DNA from: CAXBES01 sp963974915
GTDB taxonomy: Bacteria; Bacteroidota; Bacteroidia; Flavobacteriales; Flavobacteriaceae
Assembly (NCBI GenBank): GCA_963974915.1
Contig: CAXBES010000005.1
Coordinates: 1 to 64,000 of the forward strand
Length of the DNA: 64,000 nt
Direction of reading: 5' to 3'
Under the pieces are notes generated by a model. It was not told where the DNA came from. It saw nothing but the letters and a program-made list of their open reading frames with translations, and made no database searches. Positions 34,403-43,655 of the stretch are shown in pieces. The translations under genes and the position numbers were made by a program. Position 1 is the first letter of the stretch. Each line of letters begins with the position of its first letter.

Positions 34403-34925
34403 TTTTGAAGATTTCGATATCGCCCAACTTGAAACTGTAGATGCTAAAAGTTTGTACCAGTTAATGCGATTAAATTATGATCAATTCAGAACCTATCTGC
34501 CCGTGACCACCTCTTCAAACGAATCGTTGAGCGCTTCCGAAGCATATATAAAACGAAAAACAAAAGAAAACGCCTTACAAACGTCGCTCACACTCGCTCT
34601 TAAAGAAAGGAGTACTGGAGAAGTTGCCGGACTTATTATCCTAAAGAATATTGATCACTCAAAAAAACAAGGAGAATTTGCCTATTGTATTGGTGAAGAA
34701 TTTTGGGGCCGGGGATGGATGTCCAAAACTGTAACGCAAATGTCTAAGCATGCATTGGATAACTTCGGAATAAAAACATTTCAAATCATTACACATAAAA
34801 CTAACATTGCGAGTTGCAGAGTGGCCGTAAAGTGTGGATTTGTATGGAAAAAAACACTGAAAAATGAATTTACTCCTCCTAATGGAAGATCATTGGACAT
34901 GGAGCTTTATGAACTATATTTATGA
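34395..34925 (+). CDS. GNAT N-acetyltransferase, RimJ/RimL-like
   Basis: 176 residues. Acetyl-CoA-binding pattern EFWGRGWMSKTVTQMSKHALDNFG and the late VAVKCGFVWKKTLK strand are of the RimJ/RimL subgroup, which acetylates protein N termini or small amines. The target is unknown. It is embedded in the hem operon and ends with an ATGA overlap into hemF. Confidence 0.88.
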   Translation: MYSFEDFDIAQLETVDAKSLYQLMRLNYDQFRTYLPVTTSSNESLSASEAYIKRKTKENALQTSLTLALKERSTGEVAGLIILKNIDHSKKQGEFAYCIGEEFWGRGWMSKTVTQMSKHALDNFGIKTFQIITHKTNIASCRVAVKCGFVWKKTLKNEFTPPNGRSLDMELYELYL

Positions 34926-35824
34926 AAGAGAAGTTTGTAGCATATATTAAAAACCTTCAGAACACGATTACCACCAACCTTGAAACGGTAGATGGCACGG
35001 CAAAATTTAAAGAAGATATCTGGAAACGTCATGAAGGCGGCGGTGGTAAATCCCGAGTAATAGAAAATGGTTCGGTCTTTGAAAAAGGTGGCGTTAATAT
35101 TAGTGAGGTTCATGGAGAACTGCCAGAATCCATGCAACAATATTTTGGCGTAAAAGACGCAAATTTCTTTGCTTGTGGCCTCAGTTTGGTACTACATCCA
35201 AAAAATCCATTTGTCCCTACTGTACACGCTAATTGGCGATATTTTGAGATGTATGATCATAAAGGTAAGATTGTAGACCAATGGTTTGGTGGCGGACAGG
35301 ATCTTACGCCCTATTACTTGTTCGAAGAAGATGCAAAACACTTCCATTTAGTTTGTAAAAAGGCTTGCGACGCTCACGATCCGGCGTTCTATCACAATTA
35401 TAAGAAACGTTGCGACGAGTATTTTTACAATGCACACCGCGAAGAAGGAAGAGGTCTTGGTGGCTTGTTTTTCGATTATTTAAAAGCGACCGAAAAAATG
35501 CAAATGCAGGATTGGTATAACTTCGTAACACAAGTGGGTGATAGTTTCTTAGATGCATACCTCCCTATTGTGGAAAAGAGAAAAGATCATCCTTTCGAGG
35601 CTGAGCATAGGAATTGGCAAGAAATTAGACGTGGAAGATATGTTGAATTTAATCTCGTTCATGATAAAGGCACGCTCTTCGGACTCAAAACCAACGGTAG
35701 AATTGAAAGTATTCTAATGAGTCTTCCCCCGAAGGTACAATGGGTGTATGACCATAAGCCGAAAAAAGATAGTGAAGAAGAAAAATTAGTGAATGTTTTA
35801 AAGAATCCGGTGGATTGGGTTTAA
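34922..35824 (+). CDS. hemF: Oxygen-dependent coproporphyrinogen-III oxidase
   Basis: 300 residues. The signature HANWRYFEMYD, WWFGGGQDLTPYY-type block (here DQWFGGGQDLTPYYLFEED) and RRGRYVEFNLVHDKGTLFGL mark HemF, which uses O2 to make protoporphyrinogen IX. This fits an aerobic organism with HemJ and HemH for the last two steps. Starts in an ATGA overlap with the acetyltransferase. Confidence 0.97.
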   Translation: MKEKFVAYIKNLQNTITTNLETVDGTAKFKEDIWKRHEGGGGKSRVIENGSVFEKGGVNISEVHGELPESMQQYFGVKDANFFACGLSLVLHPKNPFVPTVHANWRYFEMYDHKGKIVDQWFGGGQDLTPYYLFEEDAKHFHLVCKKACDAHDPAFYHNYKKRCDEYFYNAHREEGRGLGGLFFDYLKATEKMQMQDWYNFVTQVGDSFLDAYLPIVEKRKDHPFEAEHRNWQEIRRGRYVEFNLVHDKGTLFGLKTNGRIESILMSLPPKVQWVYDHKPKKDSEEEKLVNVLKNPVDWV

Positions 35825-35889
35825 ACTAATACTAAATTGCATAAAAATTAAAAAGGAGAATTATATTCTTCTAATATAAAATATAGTAC

Positions 35890-36879
35890 ATGTATCCATT
35901 ACGAAGAAACCGAAGACTAAGATCTTCAGAGGCGATTAGAAGTTTAGTTAGGGAAACGATTATTAGTCCGAATGATTTTATCGTCCCAATTTTTGTTGTT
36001 GAAGGAAAGGGAGTTAAAGAGGAAATTGCCTCAATGCCAAATTACTATCGTTTTAGTTTAGATTTACTTTCTTCGGAAGTAAAAGAGCTGTGGAAACTTG
36101 GATTGAAATCTGTTCTATTATTTGTTAAGGTTCCTGAAAATTTAAAAGATAACAGCGGTACTGAAGCCCTCAATCCGGAAGGTTTAATGCAACGTGCTAT
36201 AAAAACTGTAAAAGATGCGGTTCCAGGGATGGTTGTAATGACAGACGTAGCGCTTGATCCTTATTCAAAATACGGACATGACGGAATTGTTTCTGAAGGA
36301 GCAATCGTTAATGATGACACCAATGCTGTGCTCGCCGAAATGTCACTCTCTCACGCCAAAGCCGGAGCAGATATTGTCGCTCCTAGTGATATGATGGATG
36401 GGAGAATTTTCGAAATTAGAAGCCTGTTAGAAGATGAAGGCTTTTATGATACCGGAATAATGAGCTACAGTGCGAAATATGCATCTGCATTCTACGGTCC
36501 GTTTAGAGATGCATTAGATAGTGCTCCGGTAGATCTGCAGGACATTCCTAAGGATAAAAAAACCTATCAGATGGATCCCGCAAATAGAGAGGAAGCCGTT
36601 AAAGAAACACAGATGGATATTGAAGAAGGTGCCGATATCGTTATGGTAAAACCCGGATTGTGTTATTTGGATATCGTTCGGGATATTAGAAACGCTGTAG
36701 ATGTTCCCGTTGCTGTTTATCAGGTGAGTGGAGAATACGCAATGCTAAAGGCTGCTGCAGAAAAAGGTTGGTTAGATCACGACGCAGTAATGTTAGAACA
36801 AATAACTGCGATAAAGCGAGCCGGTGCGAACATGATCGCCAGTTATTTTGCCAAAGATATTGTTAAGATCATTTCTTAA
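35890..36879 (+). CDS. hemB: Porphobilinogen synthase (delta-aminolevulinate dehydratase)
   Basis: 329 residues. Condenses two 5-aminolevulinates. The two Schiff-base lysines are in MSYSAKYASAFYGPFRDA (about 195) and IVMVKPGLCYLD (about 253). At the metal site it reads DVALDPYSKYGHDG, with Asp in place of the zinc-binding cysteines, so it belongs to the zinc-independent, Mg-stimulated type as in Pseudomonas. A 65-nt gap after hemF suggests the same transcript. Confidence 0.97.
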   Translation: MYPLRRNRRLRSSEAIRSLVRETIISPNDFIVPIFVVEGKGVKEEIASMPNYYRFSLDLLSSEVKELWKLGLKSVLLFVKVPENLKDNSGTEALNPEGLMQRAIKTVKDAVPGMVVMTDVALDPYSKYGHDGIVSEGAIVNDDTNAVLAEMSLSHAKAGADIVAPSDMMDGRIFEIRSLLEDEGFYDTGIMSYSAKYASAFYGPFRDALDSAPVDLQDIPKDKKTYQMDPANREEAVKETQMDIEEGADIVMVKPGLCYLDIVRDIRNAVDVPVAVYQVSGEYAMLKAAAEKGWLDHDAVMLEQITAIKRAGANMIASYFAKDIVKIIS

Positions 36880-36889
36880 ACATTCAAAT

Positions 36890-37399
36890 ATGAAAAATAT
36901 TACATTACTATTATTCGTTGCTGCTTTTTCAATGTCTGCGCAACAAATAACTCCAAAAAGTGCTTGGTTAGAAAAATGGGAGAATTCTAAGCAGTACCTA
37001 ATAGGAATTGCAGAAGCAATGCCCGAAGAATTCTACGATTTTAAGCCTACCGAAAGACAAATGAGTTTTAAAGAACAACTTATTCATATTATAGGAAATA
37101 TGGATTGGCTAAGTACTACCTACTTTACAGACCGTGAATTTAAAAAAGGTGCTTCAGAACTCCCAGACACAAAAGCTGAAACAATTTCCATACTTTCCAA
37201 AGCCTTTGATAATTCCCAAAAGATCATTGAAAACACTTCCGAAGCAGAACTAAAAACAACCGTTGAGTTCTTTTCAGGAGAAAAAAGTAAATATCAAATT
37301 CTCAATTTACTTCAGGATCATGTAAGCCATCATCGCGGACAGTTGATTGTTTATCTCAATCTAAAAAATATTGAACCGCCTAAGTATGTAGGTTGGTAG
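36890..37399 (+). CDS. DinB-family secreted protein
   Basis: 169 residues from ATG 36890, which gives a signal peptide (MKNITLLLFVAAFSMSAQQ). An in-frame ATG inside hemB is rejected for that reason. The four-helix DinB fold shows its metal ligands as His in LIHIIGNMDWL and the pair in DHVSHHRGQLIVYL. Members are thiol transferases or unknown metal-dependent hydrolases. Lies 10 nt after hemB on the same strand and 10 nt from the convergent hybrid kinase. Confidence 0.88.
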   Translation: MKNITLLLFVAAFSMSAQQITPKSAWLEKWENSKQYLIGIAEAMPEEFYDFKPTERQMSFKEQLIHIIGNMDWLSTTYFTDREFKKGASELPDTKAETISILSKAFDNSQKIIENTSEAELKTTVEFFSGEKSKYQILNLLQDHVSHHRGQLIVYLNLKNIEPPKYVGW

Positions 37400-37409
37400 T
37401 GAAATTTCT

Positions 37410-39638
37410 CTAAAGTTCTGCGTAAATATTGTCGAGGTTTCTAAGAATAATACTGAGAAATTGTGCAATATCGTAGGGTTTTAGAATAATATCATTGATT
37501 CCGGAAGCTACTATTTCTTCGCGAATTTCATCTGCTTCAACGGCTGTTAAAGCAAGTATTGGTATTCTTTTATTAAACTTTCTAATCTGTTTCGTGGCTT
37601 CAATACCTCCAATTCCGGGCATATGGATATCCATTAAAACCAGGTGGTAATTGTTCTCTCTAACCAACGCGACTGCAGCTTCACCGTTGTCGGCAAGACT
37701 ACATTTAAAATTTCGGGTTTCCAGTATTTTCTGTGTAATTTTCTGATTTATCTTATTGTCATCCACAACCAAAATATGGAGACTTTCTTCGAGAGATTCT
37801 TCGAAAACGACATCGCTGGCATTGATCAATGGAGTATCATCACTTTCCACGATTTTTCCCGGTTTTAGAGATAATTCGAATGTGAACGTTGCACCTTCCC
37901 CTTCCTTGCTTTCTAAATTAATTGTACTTCCGTGAAGTGCAAGTAAGCGCTTCACAATTGGGAGTCCGAGCCCCGTACCCTGATAATTATAATTGCTATT
38001 CTTTACCTGAGAAAATTCTTCAAAAATAGAACGCTGTTTAAATTCGGGGATTCCAATTCCGTCATCTTTTATAGTGAATTTTGTTCGGTAAGCTCCCGCA
38101 TCGTTGATTTCAATTAAATCTATCGAAATCCAGATATTTCCATTTTCATTAAACTTAACGGCATTTCCTACTAAATTCATGAGAATTTGGGAAAGCCTAA
38201 TGGAATCCCCTACCAATATCTTCGGAATTTCCTTATCGATATGAACGTGAATCTTGTTATTGTTCTGCTCCAGACTAAAAGTAAACGACTTACTTATATT
38301 TTTGATCAATGACTTTAACCTAAAAGGGGTTTGCTCTAAAACGACACCGTTGGCATCCATTTTGTTCAAAATTAAAACGTCATTGATTAGTGCCATGAGG
38401 TAATCTGCAGAGAACTTCAAAGACTTTAAATCTTCCTTGTGAGATTTTAACCTTTTATCCTCCAGCAGAATAGACGATAGCCCAATCACGCCGTACAGTG
38501 GCGTCCTTAATTCGTGACTAACCGTGGAAAAAAACTGAGTTTTAAGCTTCGAAAGCTTTTCGGCTTCATTCTTTGCGATCGTAAGTTCCTTATTCTTGTG
38601 AGCCAGCGTTTTAATATAACTTTTCCGTGTTTTAAACAGTAAGAAAAAGGCGATAAAAGCAATCAAGAATATAATTGAAGCAACTATAAAAATAACTGAG
38701 AGCAGTTTGGTCTTTTTAATTAGAGCATTAGATAGTTCCTGTTCATTTTGAGCAGCCTCTAGGTCACTCTGGTATTGCTCTAATTTAAACTTTGCACTTG
38801 CTTCAACCAATTCATGTTCCCGCTGTATTTGATGCAAACGATCTTCAAACTCCTTTTGCTTCGTTAAACTTTCTAACGCCGCTTCGGGATTTGCTTCTCT
38901 TTGGTAAAACTTAACCAAATAATCGTGTGCCTGAGCTGCTTGTTCCAGATAATTACTGTTTTCGGCTTGGGCAGCGGCTTCTTTTAAAATGTTTTCGGTA
39001 AGCAAGCTGTCTGCGTTTGTATAGAAATAATATCTCCCAAATAGAATATTCAAGTTTATATATAAAAGTGGATGCTGCTCTTTAATCTTTGATAATTCCT
39101 GAGCCTCTAATAAATAAGGATAAGCCTTTTCCAGTTGTTTTAGGTCAAGATATGTCCAGGCAATGTTCATAGTGGAAGCTAAGTTATTAACTTCCGGAGC
39201 ATTGCTTGCCGTGTTTATTTCGATATTCTTTTTGTAGTAATCAATACCTTTTTGATACAAGACCGGATCTTCCGCATATACATTTCCCAAGTCATTATAC
39301 ACCGCAGCGATAAATGTATCTTGTTTGGTAAGAAGCGCATTTTCTAACGACTTATGATAATAATCCCTGCTTTTTGCCGTGTCATTTATAGCACTGTGTA
39401 TAGCTCCCAGTCTGCAATAAGCAAGTGAAATATAATAGTTATCGTCAATTCTTGAAGCCTCATCCAGGATTAAGCCGCTTACCTCGATCGCATTCTTGTA
39501 ATCGTAATCATAGTAATAATCGTAAGTCTTGCCCAACAATATCTTAAGACTATCTTCAGAAATAGATCTTTCCTGGGCGAGGAGCGTCTGACCAAAAATG
39601 CAGACCAAAATGGTGAGCAATATTCGTTTGTATAGCAT
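37410..39638 (-). CDS. TPR hybrid sensor histidine kinase/response regulator
   Basis: 742 residues: signal peptide (1-21), TPR array (about 30-270), coiled coil, membrane helix (VIFIVASIIFLIAFIAFFLLF, about 315-335), HisKA (FFSTVSHELRTPLYGVIG), HATPase_c (about 470-590, LVGNAVKFNENG; GTGLGLPIVKRLL) and a C-terminal receiver (about 620-735) with phospho-acceptor Asp in LVLMDIHMPG and Lys in LKPYD. Phosphate probably moves from His to its own Asp; the output partner is not in the window. No adjacent regulator gene. Confidence 0.93.
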   Translation of the reverse strand: MLYKRILLTILVCIFGQTLLAQERSISEDSLKILLGKTYDYYYDYDYKNAIEVSGLILDEASRIDDNYYISLAYCRLGAIHSAINDTAKSRDYYHKSLENALLTKQDTFIAAVYNDLGNVYAEDPVLYQKGIDYYKKNIEINTASNAPEVNNLASTMNIAWTYLDLKQLEKAYPYLLEAQELSKIKEQHPLLYINLNILFGRYYFYTNADSLLTENILKEAAAQAENSNYLEQAAQAHDYLVKFYQREANPEAALESLTKQKEFEDRLHQIQREHELVEASAKFKLEQYQSDLEAAQNEQELSNALIKKTKLLSVIFIVASIIFLIAFIAFFLLFKTRKSYIKTLAHKNKELTIAKNEAEKLSKLKTQFFSTVSHELRTPLYGVIGLSSILLEDKRLKSHKEDLKSLKFSADYLMALINDVLILNKMDANGVVLEQTPFRLKSLIKNISKSFTFSLEQNNNKIHVHIDKEIPKILVGDSIRLSQILMNLVGNAVKFNENGNIWISIDLIEINDAGAYRTKFTIKDDGIGIPEFKQRSIFEEFSQVKNSNYNYQGTGLGLPIVKRLLALHGSTINLESKEGEGATFTFELSLKPGKIVESDDTPLINASDVVFEESLEESLHILVVDDNKINQKITQKILETRNFKCSLADNGEAAVALVRENNYHLVLMDIHMPGIGGIEATKQIRKFNKRIPILALTAVEADEIREEIVASGINDIILKPYDIAQFLSIILRNLDNIYAEL

Positions 39639-39680
39639 ATTGAGGCGATTCTGGGGGGGATAAATCTAAGTATAAACTTG

Positions 39681-39737
39681 TTGATATCAAAGAATTATGT
39701 GTGTTTCATCGCATTTTTTTAACTTTTATCGATAAAA
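39681..39737. promoter_or_regulatory. Two perfect palindromes upstream of the hybrid kinase
   Basis: TTGATATCAA (39681-39690) and TTTTATCGATAAAA (39724-39737) are both fully symmetric. They lie in the 200-bp divergent region and could be operators for either neighbour. Chance in AT-rich DNA is not excluded. Confidence 0.3.
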
Positions 39738-39828
39738 TGCATATCAATTGCTACCGTAATGATAAAATCTGGCACAACGGAGTTATAAGATTTGGCAAAA
39801 CTTTATCAATCCAAATCAATTTTTGAAT

Positions 39829-39836
39829 TACATTTG
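39829..39836 (+). promoter_or_regulatory. -7 box 4 nt before a GTG start
   Basis: TACATTTG then ACCT and GTG. No TTG at the right distance. If used, the transcript would be leaderless with a GTG start. Confidence 0.35.
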
Positions 39837-39840
39837 ACCT

Positions 39841-40191
39841 GTGAAATCATTTAGAACATTTTTCGGTATCATTTTTCTGTTGTCCATGTTTATGGCTTCG
39901 GAAAGTACTGTCTATGCTTCAACTGATTCTCTTGGAACGATCTCTTCGGAAGCAGACACCGCCTTTAACCCTAACAGAAATACGAGGTCGGTAGCAGTTA
40001 AAGACATTTCTATCTCTATTATTCACGAGTTTTCTTCAGAAGACTCATTAAGTACAATCGTTAACGCTGTTAAAAATAACCACAGGGTTGTTTTTTATAG
40101 TGATGCTATTGTCATAACCTATGTTTCCGAAGTAAAAGATCATCGAACACGGATTACACGGTTTTTGTACCCCTTTCATTTTTTCTGGTAA
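39841..40191 (+). CDS. Unknown small secreted protein
   Basis: 116 residues starting at GTG, which gives a signal peptide (MKSFRTFFGIIFLLSMFMASESTVYA). The mature part (about 88 residues) has no Cys, a Ser/Asp-rich start and a C terminus rich in aromatics (ITRFLYPFHFFW). No family recognised. The alternative starts at Met16 or Met18 would cut into the signal, so GTG is preferred. Single gene, divergent from the hybrid kinase. Confidence 0.55.
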   Translation: MKSFRTFFGIIFLLSMFMASESTVYASTDSLGTISSEADTAFNPNRNTRSVAVKDISISIIHEFSSEDSLSTIVNAVKNNHRVVFYSDAIVITYVSEVKDHRTRITRFLYPFHFFW

Positions 40192-40287
40192 TTATTTTCA
40201 TATTACACCATAGCCGTTTTTATAAAGGGCTGCATTGCTGAACACTTCTGCAAAAAAATTGAAAATAAATATCTAAAATTCGAAAAA

Positions 40288-40758
40288 ATGAACACTAAAA
40301 TTGTCTTATTAGACGTCATAATATTCCTGGTTATACTTATTCCAATAGCATTTCTCATAATTTATACAATGGGAAGCGATAAAAAGGTAAAACGAAACAT
40401 CAACAAACTTTGTAACAAGCAAGGCATTCATCTCGATCATATTGAAATTAATGGAGATCTGGTCTTAGGTTTGGACAATACCAATAAAAAGCTGGTTTGT
40501 TCAGAAAGAAAAAATACCGAAGATAATTTTCAAGTATTTGATCTAAAATCGTTGAGCGATTGTAAGGTAAAAGTATTAAAGCTTGCAAATAAGACTACAG
40601 ATTGGATTGGACTCGAACTAGTGAGTGCAGAAGATAAGAAAGAAATCCCTTTCTATATTGAAAACGATGATGATGGTCCGGCTTCAGACCCAAAAATAAG
40701 GGAACAGCAAGCGATTAAATGGGAAAGATTGATAAAACCACACCTAAAAGTGTCTTAA
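40288..40758 (+). CDS. Unknown membrane-anchored protein
   Basis: 156 residues: one N-terminal membrane helix (about 7-28, VLLDVIIFLVILIPIAFLIIY) and a cytoplasmic mixed alpha/beta domain (VKRNINKLCNKQGIHLDHIEI, IENDDDGPASDPKIREQQAIKWERLI). Family unknown to me. Followed by a strong hairpin terminator. Confidence 0.75.
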   Translation: MNTKIVLLDVIIFLVILIPIAFLIIYTMGSDKKVKRNINKLCNKQGIHLDHIEINGDLVLGLDNTNKKLVCSERKNTEDNFQVFDLKSLSDCKVKVLKLANKTTDWIGLELVSAEDKKEIPFYIENDDDGPASDPKIREQQAIKWERLIKPHLKVS

Positions 40759-40768
40759 AAGTAGGGTC

Positions 40769-40794
40769 AAAGAGCGGCAATTAAGCCGCTCTTT
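40769..40794 (+). terminator. Terminator after the 156-residue protein gene
   Basis: Perfect 10-bp stem AAAGAGCGGC/GCCGCTCTTT with loop AATTAA. Only a short T-run follows on the plus strand. Confidence 0.7.
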
Positions 40795-40865
40795 GTTCTA
40801 ATTAACAAAAGGTTTTATGGAATACGATTTTAAATCTTTAAATTAGTCGAAACTAAAAACAGCCA

Positions 40866-41960
40866 ATGACCCTATTAATCGTTTACGCGTTACTTTCAAT
40901 ATTTTTCTCGTTTCTGTGCTCTATACTGGAAGCTGCACTTTTGAGTTTTACCCCAACTTTTATTAAAGTAAAAACCCAAGAAGGGAAGAGTTATGCCAAG
41001 ACTTTAGCAAATTATAAAAAGGATATTGACCAGCCGTTAATAGCCATTCTCACTTTAAATACTATTGCTCACACAGTGGGGGCGATATTAGTAGGAGTTC
41101 AGGCCGAAAAACTCCCGTATAAAGTTGATGTTTGGGGCGTAAATATCGTTGGTATTGTTTCTGCGATAATGACCTTGTTAATTCTAGTGGTTTCTGAAAT
41201 TATTCCAAAAACTATTGGAGCTACCTACTGGAAAAAACTTGGTAGTTTTACCGCCTTATTTCTAAACGTAATTATCTTCCCATTAAAATATACCGGAATA
41301 CTCTGGTTACTAACCCTAACCACCAAACTAATTGGTAAATCTGCCCATGTAAGTACAATGAGTAGAGAAGAATTTATGGCAATTACAGATGCAGCCGAAC
41401 AGGAAGGTGTGTTTGAAGAAAATGAAAGTGCCGTAATCAAGAACCTACTAATTTTTAAGTCGGTTACAGCAAAAAATGTGATGACTCCTTTCCCCGTTGT
41501 GACCAGTGAAGATGAAACCATGACATTAAACCAATTTCATGAATCGCATAAAAACATTCGTTTTTCCAGAATTCCTGTATATAAAGATAAAACTCACAAT
41601 ATCACAGGGTTTATACTTCGAGACGACCTGTTGTCTGAAATTGTAGAAGATCACGGCGATAAGCCACTTAGTGATATTAAACGGGAAATGGCGGTTGTAC
41701 AAAATGACGCACCCATTCCCGATCTATTCGACACCTTCATAAAACAGCGGGCTCATATTGCTTTAGTGGTTGATGAATTTGGAAATACGACCGGAATTGT
41801 AACCATGGAAGATATCATAGAAACGCTACTCGGACTAGAAATAATGGACGAAAGTGATGATATTGAAGATATGCAGCTTCAAGCCAGAAAAAACTGGGAA
41901 CGCCGTGCTAAAAGAATGGGTATTCAGCTCCAGGATAAGCCCGAAGAGAATGAAGAGTAA
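40866..41960 (+). CDS. CNNM/CorC-type protein with CBS pair (hemolysin family)
   Basis: 364 residues. N-terminal DUF21 membrane domain with three to four helices (LLIVYALLSIFFSFLCSILEAALLS; IVGIVSAIMTLLILVVSEIIPKTIG) and the family motif EIIPKT. Two CBS domains follow (about 205-330, VMTPFPVV; IALVVDEFGNTTGIVTMEDIIE). Members are linked to Mg(II) or Co(II) efflux. The corC-type C-terminal domain is absent, which explains the shorter length. Overlaps ogt by 11 nt. Confidence 0.92.
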   Translation: MTLLIVYALLSIFFSFLCSILEAALLSFTPTFIKVKTQEGKSYAKTLANYKKDIDQPLIAILTLNTIAHTVGAILVGVQAEKLPYKVDVWGVNIVGIVSAIMTLLILVVSEIIPKTIGATYWKKLGSFTALFLNVIIFPLKYTGILWLLTLTTKLIGKSAHVSTMSREEFMAITDAAEQEGVFEENESAVIKNLLIFKSVTAKNVMTPFPVVTSEDETMTLNQFHESHKNIRFSRIPVYKDKTHNITGFILRDDLLSEIVEDHGDKPLSDIKREMAVVQNDAPIPDLFDTFIKQRAHIALVVDEFGNTTGIVTMEDIIETLLGLEIMDESDDIEDMQLQARKNWERRAKRMGIQLQDKPEENEE

Positions 41961-42450
41961 TGACACCTTTTATTCGCATTTAAAAACTCCGATAGGGACC
42001 CTGCTATTAAGGTTTAATTCTGAATTAGAGCTGGTTTCCTGTGAGTTTAAAGAAAATGGTCAATCCCTTCCTGAAGCGAATGGCTTCGGAATACAAGAAA
42101 TTGATAATGCCATTCAACAATTGGAATCGTATTTTGAAGGTACAAGAACTTCGTTCGACCTAAAACTTGCTCCCGAAGGAACCGAGTTTCAGAAAAAAGT
42201 ATGGCGGCAATTATTAGAAATCCCATACGGTAAAACCACGTCATATCAGCAAATGGCTAATAAATTGGGAGATCCTAATGTAATACGAGCAGCAGCATCA
42301 GCCAACGGGAAAAATCCGATCGCGATCGTTATTCCTTGCCATCGTGTTATAGGAAGTGATGGCTCACTAACCGGCTACGCCGGTGGTTTACATCGAAAAA
42401 AATGGTTGCTTGAGCATGAAAGTCCGGCAAAGCAACAGTCGCTATTTTAA
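41950..42450 (+). CDS. ogt: Methylated-DNA--protein-cysteine methyltransferase
   Basis: 166 residues from ATG 41950, overlapping the CBS gene stop by 11 nt. The active-site motif PCHRV has Cys130. The helix-turn-helix segment YGKTTSYQQMANKLGDPNVIRAAASANGKNP is typical. It takes the methyl group from O6-methylguanine in a suicide reaction. An upstream in-frame Met run in the CBS gene is spurious. Confidence 0.95.
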   Translation: MKSNDTFYSHLKTPIGTLLLRFNSELELVSCEFKENGQSLPEANGFGIQEIDNAIQQLESYFEGTRTSFDLKLAPEGTEFQKKVWRQLLEIPYGKTTSYQQMANKLGDPNVIRAAASANGKNPIAIVIPCHRVIGSDGSLTGYAGGLHRKKWLLEHESPAKQQSLF

Positions 42451-42460
42451 TTAGAATTAA

Positions 42461-43609
42461 ATGAAATATCTAAAACGTATATTTAAATTTTTAGTCTTAC
42501 TTCTCACTTTTTTAATTCTACTCGCATATTTAACCGACTATAACTATATTCTTAAAGGGATGAGGGTGGTTTATTTAACCGGCCATACAACGGCTTTTAT
42601 TGACGATCATACCTATTTCGAAAATGATACAATTATAGCGAGTAGCCATCCACAACCATGGCCAAAACATAAAAATTATAACACTGTTGAAGCTACCGGC
42701 AATCTTTCCGAAGTAAATAAAAACTTAGGAACAATTGCATTTCTAATCATTAAAAACGACAGTATCTGGTACGAAAAATATGCAGAAAACTATTCAAATA
42801 ACTCTCAAACCAATTCATTCTCAATGGCGAAAAGTATAACTTCAGCCTTGTTGGGAAAAGCGATAAAAGATGGTTATATAAAAAGTTTAGATGAACCCGT
42901 TGCACATTATTATCCAAAATTTGCGGATAGTAAAATGACTGTTGGTGATTTGTCTTCCATGGCCTCCGGACTTAATTGGGAAGAATCTTATAAGAGTCCG
43001 TTTAGCATTACCGCGCGATCGTATTACGACGATGATTTGGCCGAAACTATGCTTACTTTGGATGTCACCGAAACCCCCGGAAAGGAATTCAAATACCTCA
43101 GCGGTAATACGCAGCTTTTAGCAATGGTGATTGAGAAAGCAACCAATAAAAAGCTGGCAAATTACCTTTCCGAAAGTTTTTGGGAGCCCATGGGTTTCGA
43201 AAATCCTGCATTATGGCAAGTAGATGATGAGGAAAATAGACTGGTTAAAGCGTATTGTTGCCTTGCGAGTAATGCCAGAGATTTCGCTCGCTTCGGAAAG
43301 TTGTATAAGGATAACGGAAATTGGAATAACAAACAACTATTGGATTCGTCGTTCGTGGCAATGTCTATTCGTCCTCGCTTTTCTGAAAGTCCCGAATATG
43401 GTTACGGATTTTGGCTCAGTGATTTTATGGATAAGGAAATTTTTGTAATGAGAGGTATTTTGGGTCAATACGTGATCACTATTCCTGAAGACGATTTGAT
43501 CATTGTACGGTTAGGTCACCAAAGAGGAAAGCGAAAAGGCAAACCCTTTACTTCAGATTTTTACACCTATGTAGAAGAAGCTTATAAAATGATAGATAGT
43601 GATTCATAA
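42461..43609 (+). CDS. Serine hydrolase of the beta-lactamase/class C family
   Basis: 382 residues: N-terminal membrane anchor (about 8-24), catalytic S-x-x-K as Ser121-Met-Ala-Lys124, a YLSGNTQ box (Tyr-x-Asn type) and a late GILGQYVITIPEDDLIIVRLGHQRG block. Probably an esterase or peptidase of the DD-peptidase fold acting in the periplasm. Starts 10 nt after ogt. Confidence 0.9.
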   Translation: MKYLKRIFKFLVLLLTFLILLAYLTDYNYILKGMRVVYLTGHTTAFIDDHTYFENDTIIASSHPQPWPKHKNYNTVEATGNLSEVNKNLGTIAFLIIKNDSIWYEKYAENYSNNSQTNSFSMAKSITSALLGKAIKDGYIKSLDEPVAHYYPKFADSKMTVGDLSSMASGLNWEESYKSPFSITARSYYDDDLAETMLTLDVTETPGKEFKYLSGNTQLLAMVIEKATNKKLANYLSESFWEPMGFENPALWQVDDEENRLVKAYCCLASNARDFARFGKLYKDNGNWNNKQLLDSSFVAMSIRPRFSESPEYGYGFWLSDFMDKEIFVMRGILGQYVITIPEDDLIIVRLGHQRGKRKGKPFTSDFYTYVEEAYKMIDSDS

Positions 43610-43655
43610 ATATTTTGTAATTTTAAGAATCACTCCTCGTTAGTATTTCAAAACC

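Noticed and set aside
36848..36889. Upstream extension of the DinB gene inside hemB
   Set aside because: It would bury the signal peptide; the ATG at 36890 gives a normal exported protein.
41854..41949. Upstream extension of ogt inside the CBS gene
   Set aside because: Those 32 codons overlap the CBS gene in another frame and are absent from the Ogt family.
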